Notes under the pieces: generated by a model
What the model was told of the DNA's origin: nothing
The model's input: the letters and a program-made list of their open reading frames with translations, nothing else
The model's database searches: none
Assembly: GCF_017948455.1 (NCBI RefSeq)
Contig: NZ_JAFFSU010000029.1
Span: 43,842-107,841, forward strand
Length of the DNA: 64,000 bases
DNA from: Streptomyces sp. GESEQ-4
Lineage (GTDB): Bacteria > Actinomycetota > Actinomycetes > Streptomycetales > Streptomycetaceae
Reading direction: 5' to 3'
In this document: piece after piece, positions 41,488 to 50,414 of the stretch
How the letters are laid out: each line of letters starts with the position of its first letter
Position numbering within the stretch: position 1 is the first letter of the stretch
Position numbers and translations under genes: made by a program

Positions 41488-41895
41488 TCAGTGGACGATA
41501 ACGCTCTTGGCATCGAAGGTGAACGAAGCGTTGAGGCCGTTGCCGCTCAGGGGAAGCGGGCTGCCGGTGCAGTCGCTTCCGGCAAACAGGACGGGCGTCT
41601 GCGGTGCGTTGTTCACCGCCGAGCGGGCCCTCGTGCCGCCCCAGCCGTGCTCGACAAGGTCGACGCAGACACCTGTGGGGGGATTCAGGGACTGCGCGGT
41701 GAACCGGGCCCCGTTGTAGTCAGGCTGGTCGAAGAGGCACAGGGTGCGACTGAAGGGGCATGCCGTAGCGGGGTCGGCCGTGGTGTCTGCCTGGGCCGTT
41801 CCGCTTCCCGTCGACAGCAGCAGGCCGATCGAGGCCGCAAGCGGCACTGCCACTCGAAGGGGACGTACACGTGCACTGATTGCGGACATTCTCAT
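41488..41895 (-). CDS. Secreted peptidase-inhibitor I36-like protein
   Basis: A 135-residue exported protein: Sec signal peptide with cleavage near GTAQA (~37), then a small Cys-containing beta domain (CPFSRTLCLFDQPDYNGARF; CVDLVEHGWGGTRARSAVNN; SDCTGSPLPL) like the I36 (SMPI) metalloproteinase inhibitors of Streptomyces. Four Cys can form two disulfides. ATG 41895 with AGAGGA upstream. Probably unrelated to the biosynthetic genes. Confidence 0.85.
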   Translation of the reverse strand: MRMSAISARVRPLRVAVPLAASIGLLLSTGSGTAQADTTADPATACPFSRTLCLFDQPDYNGARFTAQSLNPPTGVCVDLVEHGWGGTRARSAVNNAPQTPVLFAGSDCTGSPLPLSGNGLNASFTFDAKSVIVH

Positions 41896-42072
41896 GGTGA
41901 TTCCTCTCAACGTGGAAGCGCTGCACGGGCCGCGCGGCGTTCCTGGTTGCTTCGAAGCCGGAGCTCGTCCTGGGCTGCTGAGCGACGCGGGAGCGTCTTG
42001 CTGACATTGCTTGCGTGCGCCTCACGCAGTCACGGAGATTGTGCCACATGAGGCACGTGCCTGGTAATATAT

Positions 42073-42089
42073 TTGCCACACATAGGCAA
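42073..42089 (+). promoter_or_regulatory. TTGCC-N7-GGCAA operator variant
   Basis: TTGCC-acacata-GGCAA with one extra base in the spacer, in an AT-rich patch (GGTAATATATTTGCC) 61 bp before the methyltransferase gene. Confidence 0.6.
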
Positions 42090-42149
42090 CTCATGCCCGT
42101 CGCAGCACCGCATGGCACCTGTGGCCGCACGTGCGGAGAGGGAAGGGTC

Positions 42150-42896
42150 ATGTCCAAGTTCGACGATCCGGCATTTTTCGGGCACCTTTGGGCGGACACC
42201 TACGACCAGAGCACCGACCTCGACCCGGCGCCGGCGGTGGACTTCCTCGCCCCGCTCGCCGGGGGCGGCGAGGCTCTGGAACTGGCCGTCGGCACCGGCA
42301 GGGTGGCGCTCCCGCTCGCCCACCGCGGCATCAAGGTTCAGGGTGTCGATGCCTCGCGCGAGATGATCGACAAAATGCTCGCCAAGCCGGACGGCGACCA
42401 AGTGGCGGCCACAGTCGGCGACTTCGCGGATGTCCCGGTCAGCGGCCCCTTCCGGCTGGTGTACCTGGTGTACAACACCCTGTTCAATCTCCGGGACGCC
42501 GACCGGCAGGCCGCCTGTTTCCGTAACGTTGCCGAGGTGCTGGAACCCGGTGGCGCGTTCGTGATCGAGTGCTACGTCCCCGATCCGCCGTCCTACGAAC
42601 GCACCAAGCAGCTGTCGGTGAACGAGGTGACGGAGGACTCCGCGACGATCGCCGTCCACTCCCACGACCGCAACGCCCAGACGTTCCTGCGCCAGCGGAT
42701 CACTTTCGATGCCCGGGGAGTGCATCTGCGACCCCACTCCGAGCGGTACTGCTGGCCGAATGAACTCGACCTGATGGCCTCGCTGGCCGGGCTGAAGCTC
42801 ACCGAGCGCTACGCCGACTGGAACCGGGAGCCGTTCGGACCGGCCAGCCGCAGTCATGTCTCGGTGTACCGCTCACCGGCCACGGCCGCCCCGTGA
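42150..42896 (+). CDS. Class I SAM-dependent methyltransferase
   Basis: A 248-residue protein starting MSKFDDPAFFG. Motif I is LELAVGTGRVALPLA (~40-55), the acidic ribose-binding VQGVDAS follows, then VYLVYNTLFNL and the EPGGAFVIEC strand. It resembles small-molecule methyltransferases of peptide and sugar pathways; O-, N- or C- specificity is not predictable. GGAAGGG precedes ATG 42150 closely. Confidence 0.88.
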   Translation: MSKFDDPAFFGHLWADTYDQSTDLDPAPAVDFLAPLAGGGEALELAVGTGRVALPLAHRGIKVQGVDASREMIDKMLAKPDGDQVAATVGDFADVPVSGPFRLVYLVYNTLFNLRDADRQAACFRNVAEVLEPGGAFVIECYVPDPPSYERTKQLSVNEVTEDSATIAVHSHDRNAQTFLRQRITFDARGVHLRPHSERYCWPNELDLMASLAGLKLTERYADWNREPFGPASRSHVSVYRSPATAAP

Positions 42897-42957
42897 ACCG
42901 GTCGTCCGTGAACCGGTCCGTATCGGAGCGACGCAGGAAGCGGCGGCTTTACATGAC

Positions 42958-43018
42958 TTGACATTTGCTTGCCTCACGTGACAATATTATTGTCAACTTG
43001 CGCCCCGACTTCTAGGGT
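42958..43018 (+). promoter_or_regulatory. Operator and leaderless promoter of the glycosyltransferase gene
   Basis: TTGCC-tcacgt-GACAA (42969-42984) is the operator with one mismatch. It overlaps the perfect palindrome TGACAATATTATTGTCA (42979-42995). -35 TTGTCA (42990-42995) and -10 TAGGGT (43013-43018) are 17 bp apart; the start codon at 43025 is 6 bases after the -10, so the transcript is likely leaderless. Confidence 0.65.
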
Positions 43019-43024
43019 TGTGCT

Positions 43025-44224
43025 ATGGCCAATCCGAAGCTCAGCATCGTGATCCCGTACAAACAACGCCTGGACAACATCCGGGCGGTCTTCTTGTCCC
43101 TCGCGGAGCAGACCCTGCATCCGGCAGAGTTCGAAGTGGTCGTCGGCGTCATGGAATACGACCCTCACTATGTCGAGCTCTGCCGGGAGTTCACCGATCG
43201 GCTGCGTATCGTCTCGGTGCTCGTCGCTGACGAGTGGAACACCAGCCAGGCGCGCAATCTGGGCATCCGGCACGCCACCGGGCAGGTCCTCGTGGTCCTC
43301 GATGCCGATGTGATCCTGGCCCCCACCGCCCTGCTGAACCTCTGGGAGCAGTACTTTCGGCACGGACAGAACATCTGCGTCCAGGGCCAGGTCTTCGGCT
43401 ACGACGACGTCCTCGACGACACCGTCGAAGCGGTGGACGTCCAGCCGTACAGCGTCTACCGGAAGACCTTCGCCGAGCTCGCGAGCACGGACTGCCCTCG
43501 TCTCGACCCTCGCTGGTCACCCGAGGCCGCCCCCGCCTTCGCCCGGTTCCCCTGGGCCTTCGTCCGCACCGGTTTCATGGCCCTGCCCACCGACACCGTC
43601 CGGCGGCACGGGCTGACGCTCGACGAGGGCTTCACCGGCTGGGGCGCCGAGGACCAGGAATGGGGCCTGCGTATCTCCCTGACCGGGACGCCTATCGTGC
43701 TCGGTCAGAACGTCTACGGCATCCATCTGCCACACCGGCGCGACTTCGCTGCGCAGGACCGCTCGGCGACCTTGACCAACCGCTACTACCTCGCCAAGTG
43801 GCCTCGCCTGGAACTGGAGTTGGCGCTCGCCTTCGGTGGCTGGCCGACGGCCGAACAGCTCTATGCCGAGGCCGAGGAACAACTGGCCGAGGCCGGATCG
43901 GGGCGCCGCCTGGGCACGGTGCTCGGCACCGTGGGCGGCGCCCGCGTGCTTGCCGTCGGGGCCCTGCTCGCCCCCGCACCGGCCGACGGACGCTATGACG
44001 TCGCCGACCCCGAGGTCGAGGCGCTGTTCGGGCCGGGGCCGTGGGCGTACGACGAGGTGGCCCCGCTGGCCGGGTTCGCGCTGCCCCACGCCGACGCGAG
44101 CATCGACGAGTGCCACCTCCTGCCGCCGGTGGACCGGCTCGGCGAGCGCTACCGCGAGGCGGTCCGGCGCGAAGCGGAGCGGGTAGCACTCATGGTCATG
44201 ACGTCGCCGACGCCGGTTCGATGA
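43025..44224 (+). CDS. GT2-type glycosyltransferase C
   Basis: A 399-residue paralogue of glycosyltransferase A (32573): IVIPYKQRLDNIRAVFLSL, metal site VLVVLDADV, and GWGAEDQEWGLR, then the same C-terminal extension ending in RLGERYREAVRREAERVA. No ribosome-binding site; probably leaderless. The next gene overlaps by ATGA. Two paralogues at opposite ends of the locus may act in sequence or on different acceptors. Confidence 0.88.
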   Translation: MANPKLSIVIPYKQRLDNIRAVFLSLAEQTLHPAEFEVVVGVMEYDPHYVELCREFTDRLRIVSVLVADEWNTSQARNLGIRHATGQVLVVLDADVILAPTALLNLWEQYFRHGQNICVQGQVFGYDDVLDDTVEAVDVQPYSVYRKTFAELASTDCPRLDPRWSPEAAPAFARFPWAFVRTGFMALPTDTVRRHGLTLDEGFTGWGAEDQEWGLRISLTGTPIVLGQNVYGIHLPHRRDFAAQDRSATLTNRYYLAKWPRLELELALAFGGWPTAEQLYAEAEEQLAEAGSGRRLGTVLGTVGGARVLAVGALLAPAPADGRYDVADPEVEALFGPGPWAYDEVAPLAGFALPHADASIDECHLLPPVDRLGERYREAVRREAERVALMVMTSPTPVR

Positions 44225-45384
44225 CCGTACGCGAACCGCACGCCCACCGTCCCCCTTCTTCTGTGGAGCTTACGTTGACCACCGCACCCATACGGCTTTC
44301 GGCCGCTGTGATGAGCCATCCCAAGCGCGCCGCGGCTGCCCATGCCCTCGCCGCCCGCTTCCCCGAGCTGAACGTCCAGGTCGCTCTCGATCCCGAACCG
44401 GACGGCCCGCCCAGTGCGCTGCGCAGCGCCCGCCTCGCCTGGGCGGCGGTCGCCCCCGACGCCACGCATCACCTCGTCCTGCAGGACGACGCGCTGCCGG
44501 CCGACAACTTCCTGGAGCGACTGCACGCTCTCATCGTGGCCCAACCCGAGGCCGCTCTCAGCCTGTTCGCCGAGTGGTGCTCGCGCACCTCGTACGCGGT
44601 GCGCATCGCGGCGATGCACGGTCACCACCTGGCCCCGGTCATCGACAGCTACGTTCCGTGTCAGGCACTGGTCCTGCCGGCGGAGACGGCTCGCGGATTC
44701 GATGCGTACGTCGAGGCGAAGGTGGACAAGTCCACCGAGGACGACGTGGCGCTGCTGCACTACCTGGCCGACCGCGGCATCAGCAGGCTGATCCCGGTGG
44801 CCAACCTCGCCGACCACGACACTGATGTCAGCCTTGTCGGCAACAACGTCCACGGGCTGCGTACCTCCGCCTGTCTGGTACCGGCGCACCTCGCGCCTCT
44901 GCCCGCCGTTCCCTCCGTCCTGACCGGGCTCGGCACCGTTCCGTGCTACGACTTCTGGGGCCAGTACGCCGACGCATGCATCATCGACCCGGCCTCGGTG
45001 GACGGCCGTGTGCGCAGCTCGGCGCGGGTCTTCCTGCTCGAACAGGGCATCACCGAGGGGGAGATGGCGACCGAACTGCAGGCGGCACTCGGCCGGTTGC
45101 CCGGGCGCGCCTTCCTCACCGACCGGGTCAGTGACATTGTCCTGACCGAGGTGTGGATCGTGTCGTACCTGCTCGGCTTCCTCGCTGCCGACCTCGATGG
45201 ACGGGGTGGTGCCTCGCTGGACCTCACGGGGCCGGTGGCGAGTGCCGCCCTCGCCAGCCTTGCGCCCGGTGCGATCCGCCGGATCGTTCCCGTCCGCTGG
45301 CTCCCGGCCGTGGGGGAACTGCTCACGCTTTTGGTCCTGGACGGTGTGCGCGCAGGGATGGCTCGGGTGCCCGTGCGGGGCTGA
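44221..45384 (+). CDS. Putative glycosyltransferase-like protein
   Basis: 387 residues if started at ATG 44221, overlapping the previous stop; TTG 44275 with GGAG upstream would give ~369. N-terminal part reads IRLSAAVMSHPKRAAAAHAL and THHLVLQDDALPADNFLERL, with an aspartate pair typical of nucleotide-sugar sites; SLFAEWCSRTSY and TEDDVALLHYLAD follow. The C-terminal third is helical and unrecognised. It is coupled to glycosyltransferase C, so a partner sugar-transfer role is likely but not certain. Confidence 0.6.
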   Translation: MTVREPHAHRPPSSVELTLTTAPIRLSAAVMSHPKRAAAAHALAARFPELNVQVALDPEPDGPPSALRSARLAWAAVAPDATHHLVLQDDALPADNFLERLHALIVAQPEAALSLFAEWCSRTSYAVRIAAMHGHHLAPVIDSYVPCQALVLPAETARGFDAYVEAKVDKSTEDDVALLHYLADRGISRLIPVANLADHDTDVSLVGNNVHGLRTSACLVPAHLAPLPAVPSVLTGLGTVPCYDFWGQYADACIIDPASVDGRVRSSARVFLLEQGITEGEMATELQAALGRLPGRAFLTDRVSDIVLTEVWIVSYLLGFLAADLDGRGGASLDLTGPVASAALASLAPGAIRRIVPVRWLPAVGELLTLLVLDGVRAGMARVPVRG

Positions 45385-45385
45385 G

Positions 45386-45441
45386 CATACGAAGGGAGCC
45401 CTTCCGCCGGTCGGTACCGGCGGAAGGGCTCCCTTCGTATG
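45386..45441. terminator. Convergent terminator, 26-bp stem
   Basis: A perfect 26-bp inverted repeat with a 4-base loop starts 1 base after the rightward gene and ends 29 bases before the leftward ABC gene stop. A strong two-way terminator. Confidence 0.9.
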
Positions 45442-45470
45442 ACGGATGAATCGAGCTGTGAGGACAGCGG

Positions 45471-47255
45471 TCAGCGATAACTGCGGGCCTGCAGCGAGAA
45501 CAGGTCCGCGTACAGGCCGTCCCGGGCGAGCAGTTCGGCATGCCCACCGGTCTCGGCCACGGTGCCGCCCTCCAGCACCACGATCTGGTCGGCCATCAGT
45601 ACCGTGGAGAAGCGGTGCGACACGAACAGCGTGACGCCGCCGCGGCTGCCCACCTCGCCCGCCGATCCCGCGTACCGTTCGAAGACGGCATGCTCCGCCG
45701 TGGCGTCGAGGGCGGACGCCGGTTCGTCGAGCACCAGCAGCAGCGGCTCCTCGCGCAGGGCCGCGCGGGCCAGGCCGAGTGACTGCCATTGCCCGCCCGA
45801 GAGTTCCGCCCCGTCGGTGTAGCCCCGGCCGAGAGCTCCGTCGAGCCCGTCCGGTACCCGCCGCAGAACGTGCTCGGCGCCTGCCGTGCGCACGGCCGCC
45901 AGGATCGCCTCGTCGTCGCCGAGCCGCCGCAGCTCGCCCAGGCCGACGTTCTCGCGCAGCGTGAGTTCGAATCGGGCGAAGTCCTGGAACAGCGTGGACA
46001 CCCGGCTCTTCCACTCCTGGGCAGGCAGGGTGCTCAGGTCGACGCCGTCGACCAGGATCCGCCCTGCCGTCGGCTGGTAGAGCCCGCACAACAGTTTGAC
46101 CAGGGTGGTCTTGCCCGCCCCGTTCTCACCGACCAGGGCGATGGTGCGTCCGGCGGGCAGGTCGAGGGTGACATCGCTGAGCACCGGACGGTCGGTGCCC
46201 GGGTAGGTGAAGCCGACGCCTTCGAGCCGGATGCCACGGTGCAGCCGTTCGGGCGCGGAGCCGGTGGCGGGGCTCGCCGCCGGTGGGCGCGTGGGCCAGG
46301 TCCGCAGCCGCTCCAGTCGGCGTGCGGTGTGCCCGGCGGACTGCAGCGTGCCCAGCAAGCCCAGAGCAGCCGCGACCTGCACATTGATCTGCACGGCGAC
46401 AGTGATGACCATGACGACCTCACCCATGGTGATGCCTCCGTCGACCGCTCGGCGCAGCACGACGTACAGGGCCGTGAAACAGGCCAGGGCGAAGGCGAGC
46501 TGGCCCAGGGCACGGAGCCCCGCCCCGGTGAGCTGGCCACGCCTGATATGCGCGGACGCTGTGCCCCAGCTCTGATCGTGCAGCCGCACCAGCGCCTCGT
46601 CGGAGCCGAAGAGGCGAGCCTCCTTCGCGGATTGGGACGAGGTGGCGACGTGCAGCAGATGGCGGGATCGCCGGTTGTGCTCGGCCGCCGCGGCCTTGCC
46701 CGCATCGACGCGGCGCTGGGCGATCCGGCCCATGACGACGGGCGGCAGCGCACCCAGCGGGAGCAGGAGCAGCCACGGCTCGAGGTTGCCGAGGATCGCC
46801 GTGGTCAGCGCGAGCTGCGCCGACAGTGCGGAGATCTGCAGTAGGGACTCGATGTAGACGCGCATCTTCTGGATCTCATGGCGGACCAGGACCATGGTGT
46901 CGGCGAACTCGGAGCTGTCCAGGTGCTCCACGCCGTCGGTCCCGTTGGTGTGGTGGATCAGCTCGGAGTTGATCCGCCACTCGGCCTCTTCGCCCAGCTC
47001 GAAGTAGTAGAGGTGGGCGAAGTGGCCCAGCATCAGTTCGGCGATGAGGGCGAGCGCGATGACGCCGCCCAGGATGAGGGCGACACGCAGGTCGTCGGCG
47101 AGCAGCCGGTCGGTGAATTCGCTCAGGGCGAGTGCGACGGCCGGGGTCGCGAGATAGCCGACGAACAGCAGGACGGCCGCCTTGAGGAACCGGCCGCGGT
47201 CCGTGGTCCACGCGAGCTTCAGCAGCCAGCGCGCGGTGTGGGTGAGGTTCCTCAT
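45471..47255 (-). CDS. ABC exporter half-transporter 2
   Basis: 594 residues: a six-helix membrane domain (~1-310), then an ATPase with Walker A GENGAGKTT, Q-loop LFQDFARFELTL, signature LSGGQWQSLGLARA, Walker B LLLVLDEPASALD and H-loop FVSHRFSTV. It overlaps the partner ABC gene by ATGA and so probably forms a heterodimer with it. Role: ATP-driven export of the locus product or an intermediate. Last gene of the leftward operon from the NRPS. Confidence 0.9.
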   Translation of the reverse strand: MRNLTHTARWLLKLAWTTDRGRFLKAAVLLFVGYLATPAVALALSEFTDRLLADDLRVALILGGVIALALIAELMLGHFAHLYYFELGEEAEWRINSELIHHTNGTDGVEHLDSSEFADTMVLVRHEIQKMRVYIESLLQISALSAQLALTTAILGNLEPWLLLLPLGALPPVVMGRIAQRRVDAGKAAAAEHNRRSRHLLHVATSSQSAKEARLFGSDEALVRLHDQSWGTASAHIRRGQLTGAGLRALGQLAFALACFTALYVVLRRAVDGGITMGEVVMVITVAVQINVQVAAALGLLGTLQSAGHTARRLERLRTWPTRPPAASPATGSAPERLHRGIRLEGVGFTYPGTDRPVLSDVTLDLPAGRTIALVGENGAGKTTLVKLLCGLYQPTAGRILVDGVDLSTLPAQEWKSRVSTLFQDFARFELTLRENVGLGELRRLGDDEAILAAVRTAGAEHVLRRVPDGLDGALGRGYTDGAELSGGQWQSLGLARAALREEPLLLVLDEPASALDATAEHAVFERYAGSAGEVGSRGGVTLFVSHRFSTVLMADQIVVLEGGTVAETGGHAELLARDGLYADLFSLQARSYR

Positions 47256-49252
47256 GAGGTCACGTCCGTCATCGTCTCCGAAGCCAACTCACCTGTATGC
47301 AGGACCTGTTGAGGCGTGGAATGCTCACTCTCCCCGCCGGTGTGGGGCCGGCGGGTGTCGACGGCGTCGTACGACGCTGCCTGCGCGACGTCGTAGGAGT
47401 CCTCGTGCTGCTGGGTGAACCGCTCGGCCTGCAGGCGGAACAGCGCGGCGTACCGCCCGTCCGCTGCCATGAGTTCGTCATGGGTGCCGCGCTCGGCGAC
47501 CCGCCCCTGTTCGAGGACGACGATCTGGTCCGCCCGGCGCACGGTGGAGAAGCGGTGCGAGATGATCACCGAGGTGAGGCCGCGGGTGAGGTCGAGGAAG
47601 CGGTCGAAGAACTCGGCTTCGGCACGCACGTCGAGTTGTGCGGTGGGCTCGTCGAGCACCATCACCGAGGCCCCCGCACCCACGGCGTACAGGGCCCGAG
47701 CCAGCCCGATGCGCTGCCACTGTCCGCCCGACAGATCGCGCCCTCCCTGGTACTGGCGCGACAGCACGGTGCGCAGTCCGTCGGGGAGCCGGTCGAGTAC
47801 GTCCTCGGCACCGGCGCGCCGGGCGGCGTCGCGCAGCGCCTCGTCGGTCGCCGGTACATGGGGTGCGCCGAGGGCGATGTTGTCGGCGGCGCTGAGTTCG
47901 TAGCGTACGTAATCCTGGAAGATCACCCCGAAGCGGCCGTGCCAGTCGCGGGCGTCGATGTCCGTCAAGGCGTGGCCGTCGACGGTGATGCGGCCCTCGG
48001 TGGGGTCGTAGAGCCGGGTGAGCAGTTTGACCAGGGTGGTCTTGCCCGCGCCGTTGAGACCTACGACGGCCGTGGACATGCCTGCGGGCAGTTCCAGGTC
48101 GAGTCCGTCGATGACCGCGGGGCCGTCGTCGTGGTAGCGGAAGCCGACGCTCTCGAACCTGATGGACTGCCCCGGCAGACCCTGCGCCGGTACGGAACGG
48201 CTCGGGGCCAGGGCCGGCAGAGCGCGGGAGCCGTCGCGGAAGGCCCTCATCGCGTCGAGGGCGATGAGCCCGTACTGGGTCTGCACATCGCACTCGGGGA
48301 AGTACACGCCGAAGCGCAGCAGGATCAGGATGGCCTGCAGTGCGAGCCCCAGATGCAGCAGATTCAGCCCGTCGTGCACGCCGGCGAGGGCGAGTTGGGT
48401 GACGGCAACGGTACCGCCGGCCAGGCCGACCAGCGCGAGCGCGAGGAAGGGACGGCCGAGGATGCGCCGTCTGCCCTGCCACATCGTGGACAGATACGCC
48501 ATGGTCTCGCTGCGATGGCGGGCCCGCAGCCAGTCGACGAGGCCGAGCAGCCTGATCTCCTTGGCCGCGTGGGTACCGGTCGCCAGCTGCTTCACATAGG
48601 TCGCCCGGCGCTTCTCGGCGGTGAGCCCGTCGTAGAAGTCGCCGAACGCGCCGAGTGAACCGCGCTGCCCGAACCGGATGGTCATGGCCGTCGCGCCGAT
48701 GACCACAGCGGCGAGCGGGTTGAGGGCGTATCCCACCAAGGCGATGGCGCCGACGAGTTGGGTGTACCGGGCGACGAGCGCCAGCACCCCGGCAGCGGCG
48801 TCGCCGGGTGAGGCGGCGGCACCGTCGAAGGCCTCGCGCGCCACATCGAGCCGGTCGAGCAACCGCTGGTCGTCGAGGGCCATGGCGGGCGCGTCGGCGA
48901 GCGCGGCGCGCATCAGCTCGCCCCGGCAGCGCTGGTCGACATGGCGGATGACGAGCTCACCGGCGGCCGCCTGGAAAGGCGCCAGGGCCTGTTGCGTGGC
49001 GAAAGCGGCACCCGCGATGCCCAGGACGATCAGCAGGGTGGCCCAGTTGTCGCCCCCTGTGCTGCCGATGGCGTCGGGAATGCGCTGCAGCAGCACGCTC
49101 ATGGCGGTGACGAATACGAGAGGCAGCAGCCCGAGAGTTACGTTGAGCAGCAGTGTCAACATCCTGGTGCCGAGCGGCACATGGCGGAGCAGGGCAAGAA
49201 TGTCGATCCAGCGCCGCGCACGGCGGTGGATCCTGGCGGTCGGCTTCGTCAC
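47252..49252 (-). CDS. ABC exporter half-transporter 1
   Basis: 666 residues, GTG start. Membrane domain ~25-330 with six hydrophobic segments. ATPase: Walker A GLNGAGKTT, LSGGQWQRIGLARA, Walker B VMVLDEPTAQLD, and H-loop IISHRFSTVRRADQ. A ~50-residue tail (HEDSYDVAQAASYDAVD) follows the fold. Paired with the downstream half-transporter by a 4-base overlap. Family: ABCB-like exporters for peptides and lipids. Confidence 0.9.
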   Translation of the reverse strand: MTKPTARIHRRARRWIDILALLRHVPLGTRMLTLLLNVTLGLLPLVFVTAMSVLLQRIPDAIGSTGGDNWATLLIVLGIAGAAFATQQALAPFQAAAGELVIRHVDQRCRGELMRAALADAPAMALDDQRLLDRLDVAREAFDGAAASPGDAAAGVLALVARYTQLVGAIALVGYALNPLAAVVIGATAMTIRFGQRGSLGAFGDFYDGLTAEKRRATYVKQLATGTHAAKEIRLLGLVDWLRARHRSETMAYLSTMWQGRRRILGRPFLALALVGLAGGTVAVTQLALAGVHDGLNLLHLGLALQAILILLRFGVYFPECDVQTQYGLIALDAMRAFRDGSRALPALAPSRSVPAQGLPGQSIRFESVGFRYHDDGPAVIDGLDLELPAGMSTAVVGLNGAGKTTLVKLLTRLYDPTEGRITVDGHALTDIDARDWHGRFGVIFQDYVRYELSAADNIALGAPHVPATDEALRDAARRAGAEDVLDRLPDGLRTVLSRQYQGGRDLSGGQWQRIGLARALYAVGAGASVMVLDEPTAQLDVRAEAEFFDRFLDLTRGLTSVIISHRFSTVRRADQIVVLEQGRVAERGTHDELMAADGRYAALFRLQAERFTQQHEDSYDVAQAASYDAVDTRRPHTGGESEHSTPQQVLHTGELASETMTDVTS

Positions 49253-49394
49253 AGGGACGTCTCCCTCGCGGGTGAGTGGGCAGGGCCGGTGTACGGTGCC
49301 GGGCAGCGGCTCGGCGCCCCTTCGGGGCCCGCGTCACCGCAGGACGGGCGACTCCCGGTTCCCCTCGTTCCTCCGGTGCGGCCGGTCACCGACT

Positions 49395-50414
49395 TCATGC
49401 TGTGAGTACGCGCCGCAGCCAGGCCACACGTGCCTGGTGCGCGGCCTGGGAGACGACCGCGTCGGGAACCCATTCGTCGAAGCTGTGGAAGGCGCCCGCC
49501 CAGACGTGCAGTTCGGCCTGGCCCCCGGCCTGCCAGATCCGTGACGCATAGGCGAGGCCCTCGTCGCGCAGTGCCTCGACGGATCCCACCTCGATGTAGG
49601 CCGGTGGCAGGCCCGAGAGGTCTTCGGCCCGGGCCGGCGCGGCGTAGCCCGACACGTCCGGGGTGCCACGCCGTTCACCGAGCAGGGCGGTCCAGCCGGT
49701 CCGGTTGGACAGGCCGTCCCACAGGCCCACGTGCTCCATCTGTCCTGCCGAGAACGTGTCGCAGCGGTCGTCGAGCATCGGGAACTGGAGCAGCTGGCCG
49801 CGGGGTGCGGGGCCCGAGCGGTCCCGCGTCAGGAGCGAGAGTCCGGCGGCGAGCGCGCCGCCGGCACTGTTGCCGCTGAGGATGATGCGGTCCGGATCGA
49901 GGCCCAGGTCCGGGGCGTGATCGGCGAGCCAGCACAGACCGGCGTAGCAGTCCTCCACCGGAGCCGGATCGGGATGCTCGGGAGCCAGCCGGTATTCCAC
50001 GGCCACCACCGCCAGTTGCAGCTCCTGAGCGCGGTTCAGCTCGCCGACCAGCTCCGTACTGCGATGGCTGCCCGCCACCATGCCGCCGCCGTGCGTGTGG
50101 TAGATGACCGGCAGGGGTCCGGTGGCGGCAGTCGGCCGGCAGATCAGCAAGGTGATCTCGGGAGCACCGGCCGGCCCCGGCACGTTTCGTTCCTCGATCT
50201 CGAAGGCCGAACCGCGGCGGATGTCCTCGTCGCGGAGGCGGCCGGCGAGAGAACGCCGGCGCCGGTCCTCGATCAGCTGCGGTGTCAAAGGCATCGGCAG
50301 CTCCCGCAGGATCTTGCGCAGGGGGGCTGCCAGCTCGGCGTCGAAGGGCGGGGGCGGCGCTTGCGTGCCGTCCTGGTGGCGGGTGAGCTGGGCGGAGGTC
50401 ACGGTGCTCCTCAC
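49395..50414 (-). CDS. Alpha/beta hydrolase, HSL type
   Basis: 339 residues. HGGG oxyanion motif (YHTHGGGMVAGSH), nucleophile in GNSAGGALA, acidic residue in VGSVEALRDEG and catalytic His in AGAFHSFDEW: the hormone-sensitive-lipase family order. Likely hydrolyses or transfers an ester. GTG start overlapping the ATP-grasp-RidA stop (GTGA), so it belongs to the same operon. Could be a de-acylating or release enzyme (inference). Confidence 0.88.
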   Translation of the reverse strand: MRSTVTSAQLTRHQDGTQAPPPPFDAELAAPLRKILRELPMPLTPQLIEDRRRRSLAGRLRDEDIRRGSAFEIEERNVPGPAGAPEITLLICRPTAATGPLPVIYHTHGGGMVAGSHRSTELVGELNRAQELQLAVVAVEYRLAPEHPDPAPVEDCYAGLCWLADHAPDLGLDPDRIILSGNSAGGALAAGLSLLTRDRSGPAPRGQLLQFPMLDDRCDTFSAGQMEHVGLWDGLSNRTGWTALLGERRGTPDVSGYAAPARAEDLSGLPPAYIEVGSVEALRDEGLAYASRIWQAGGQAELHVWAGAFHSFDEWVPDAVVSQAAHQARVAWLRRVLTA

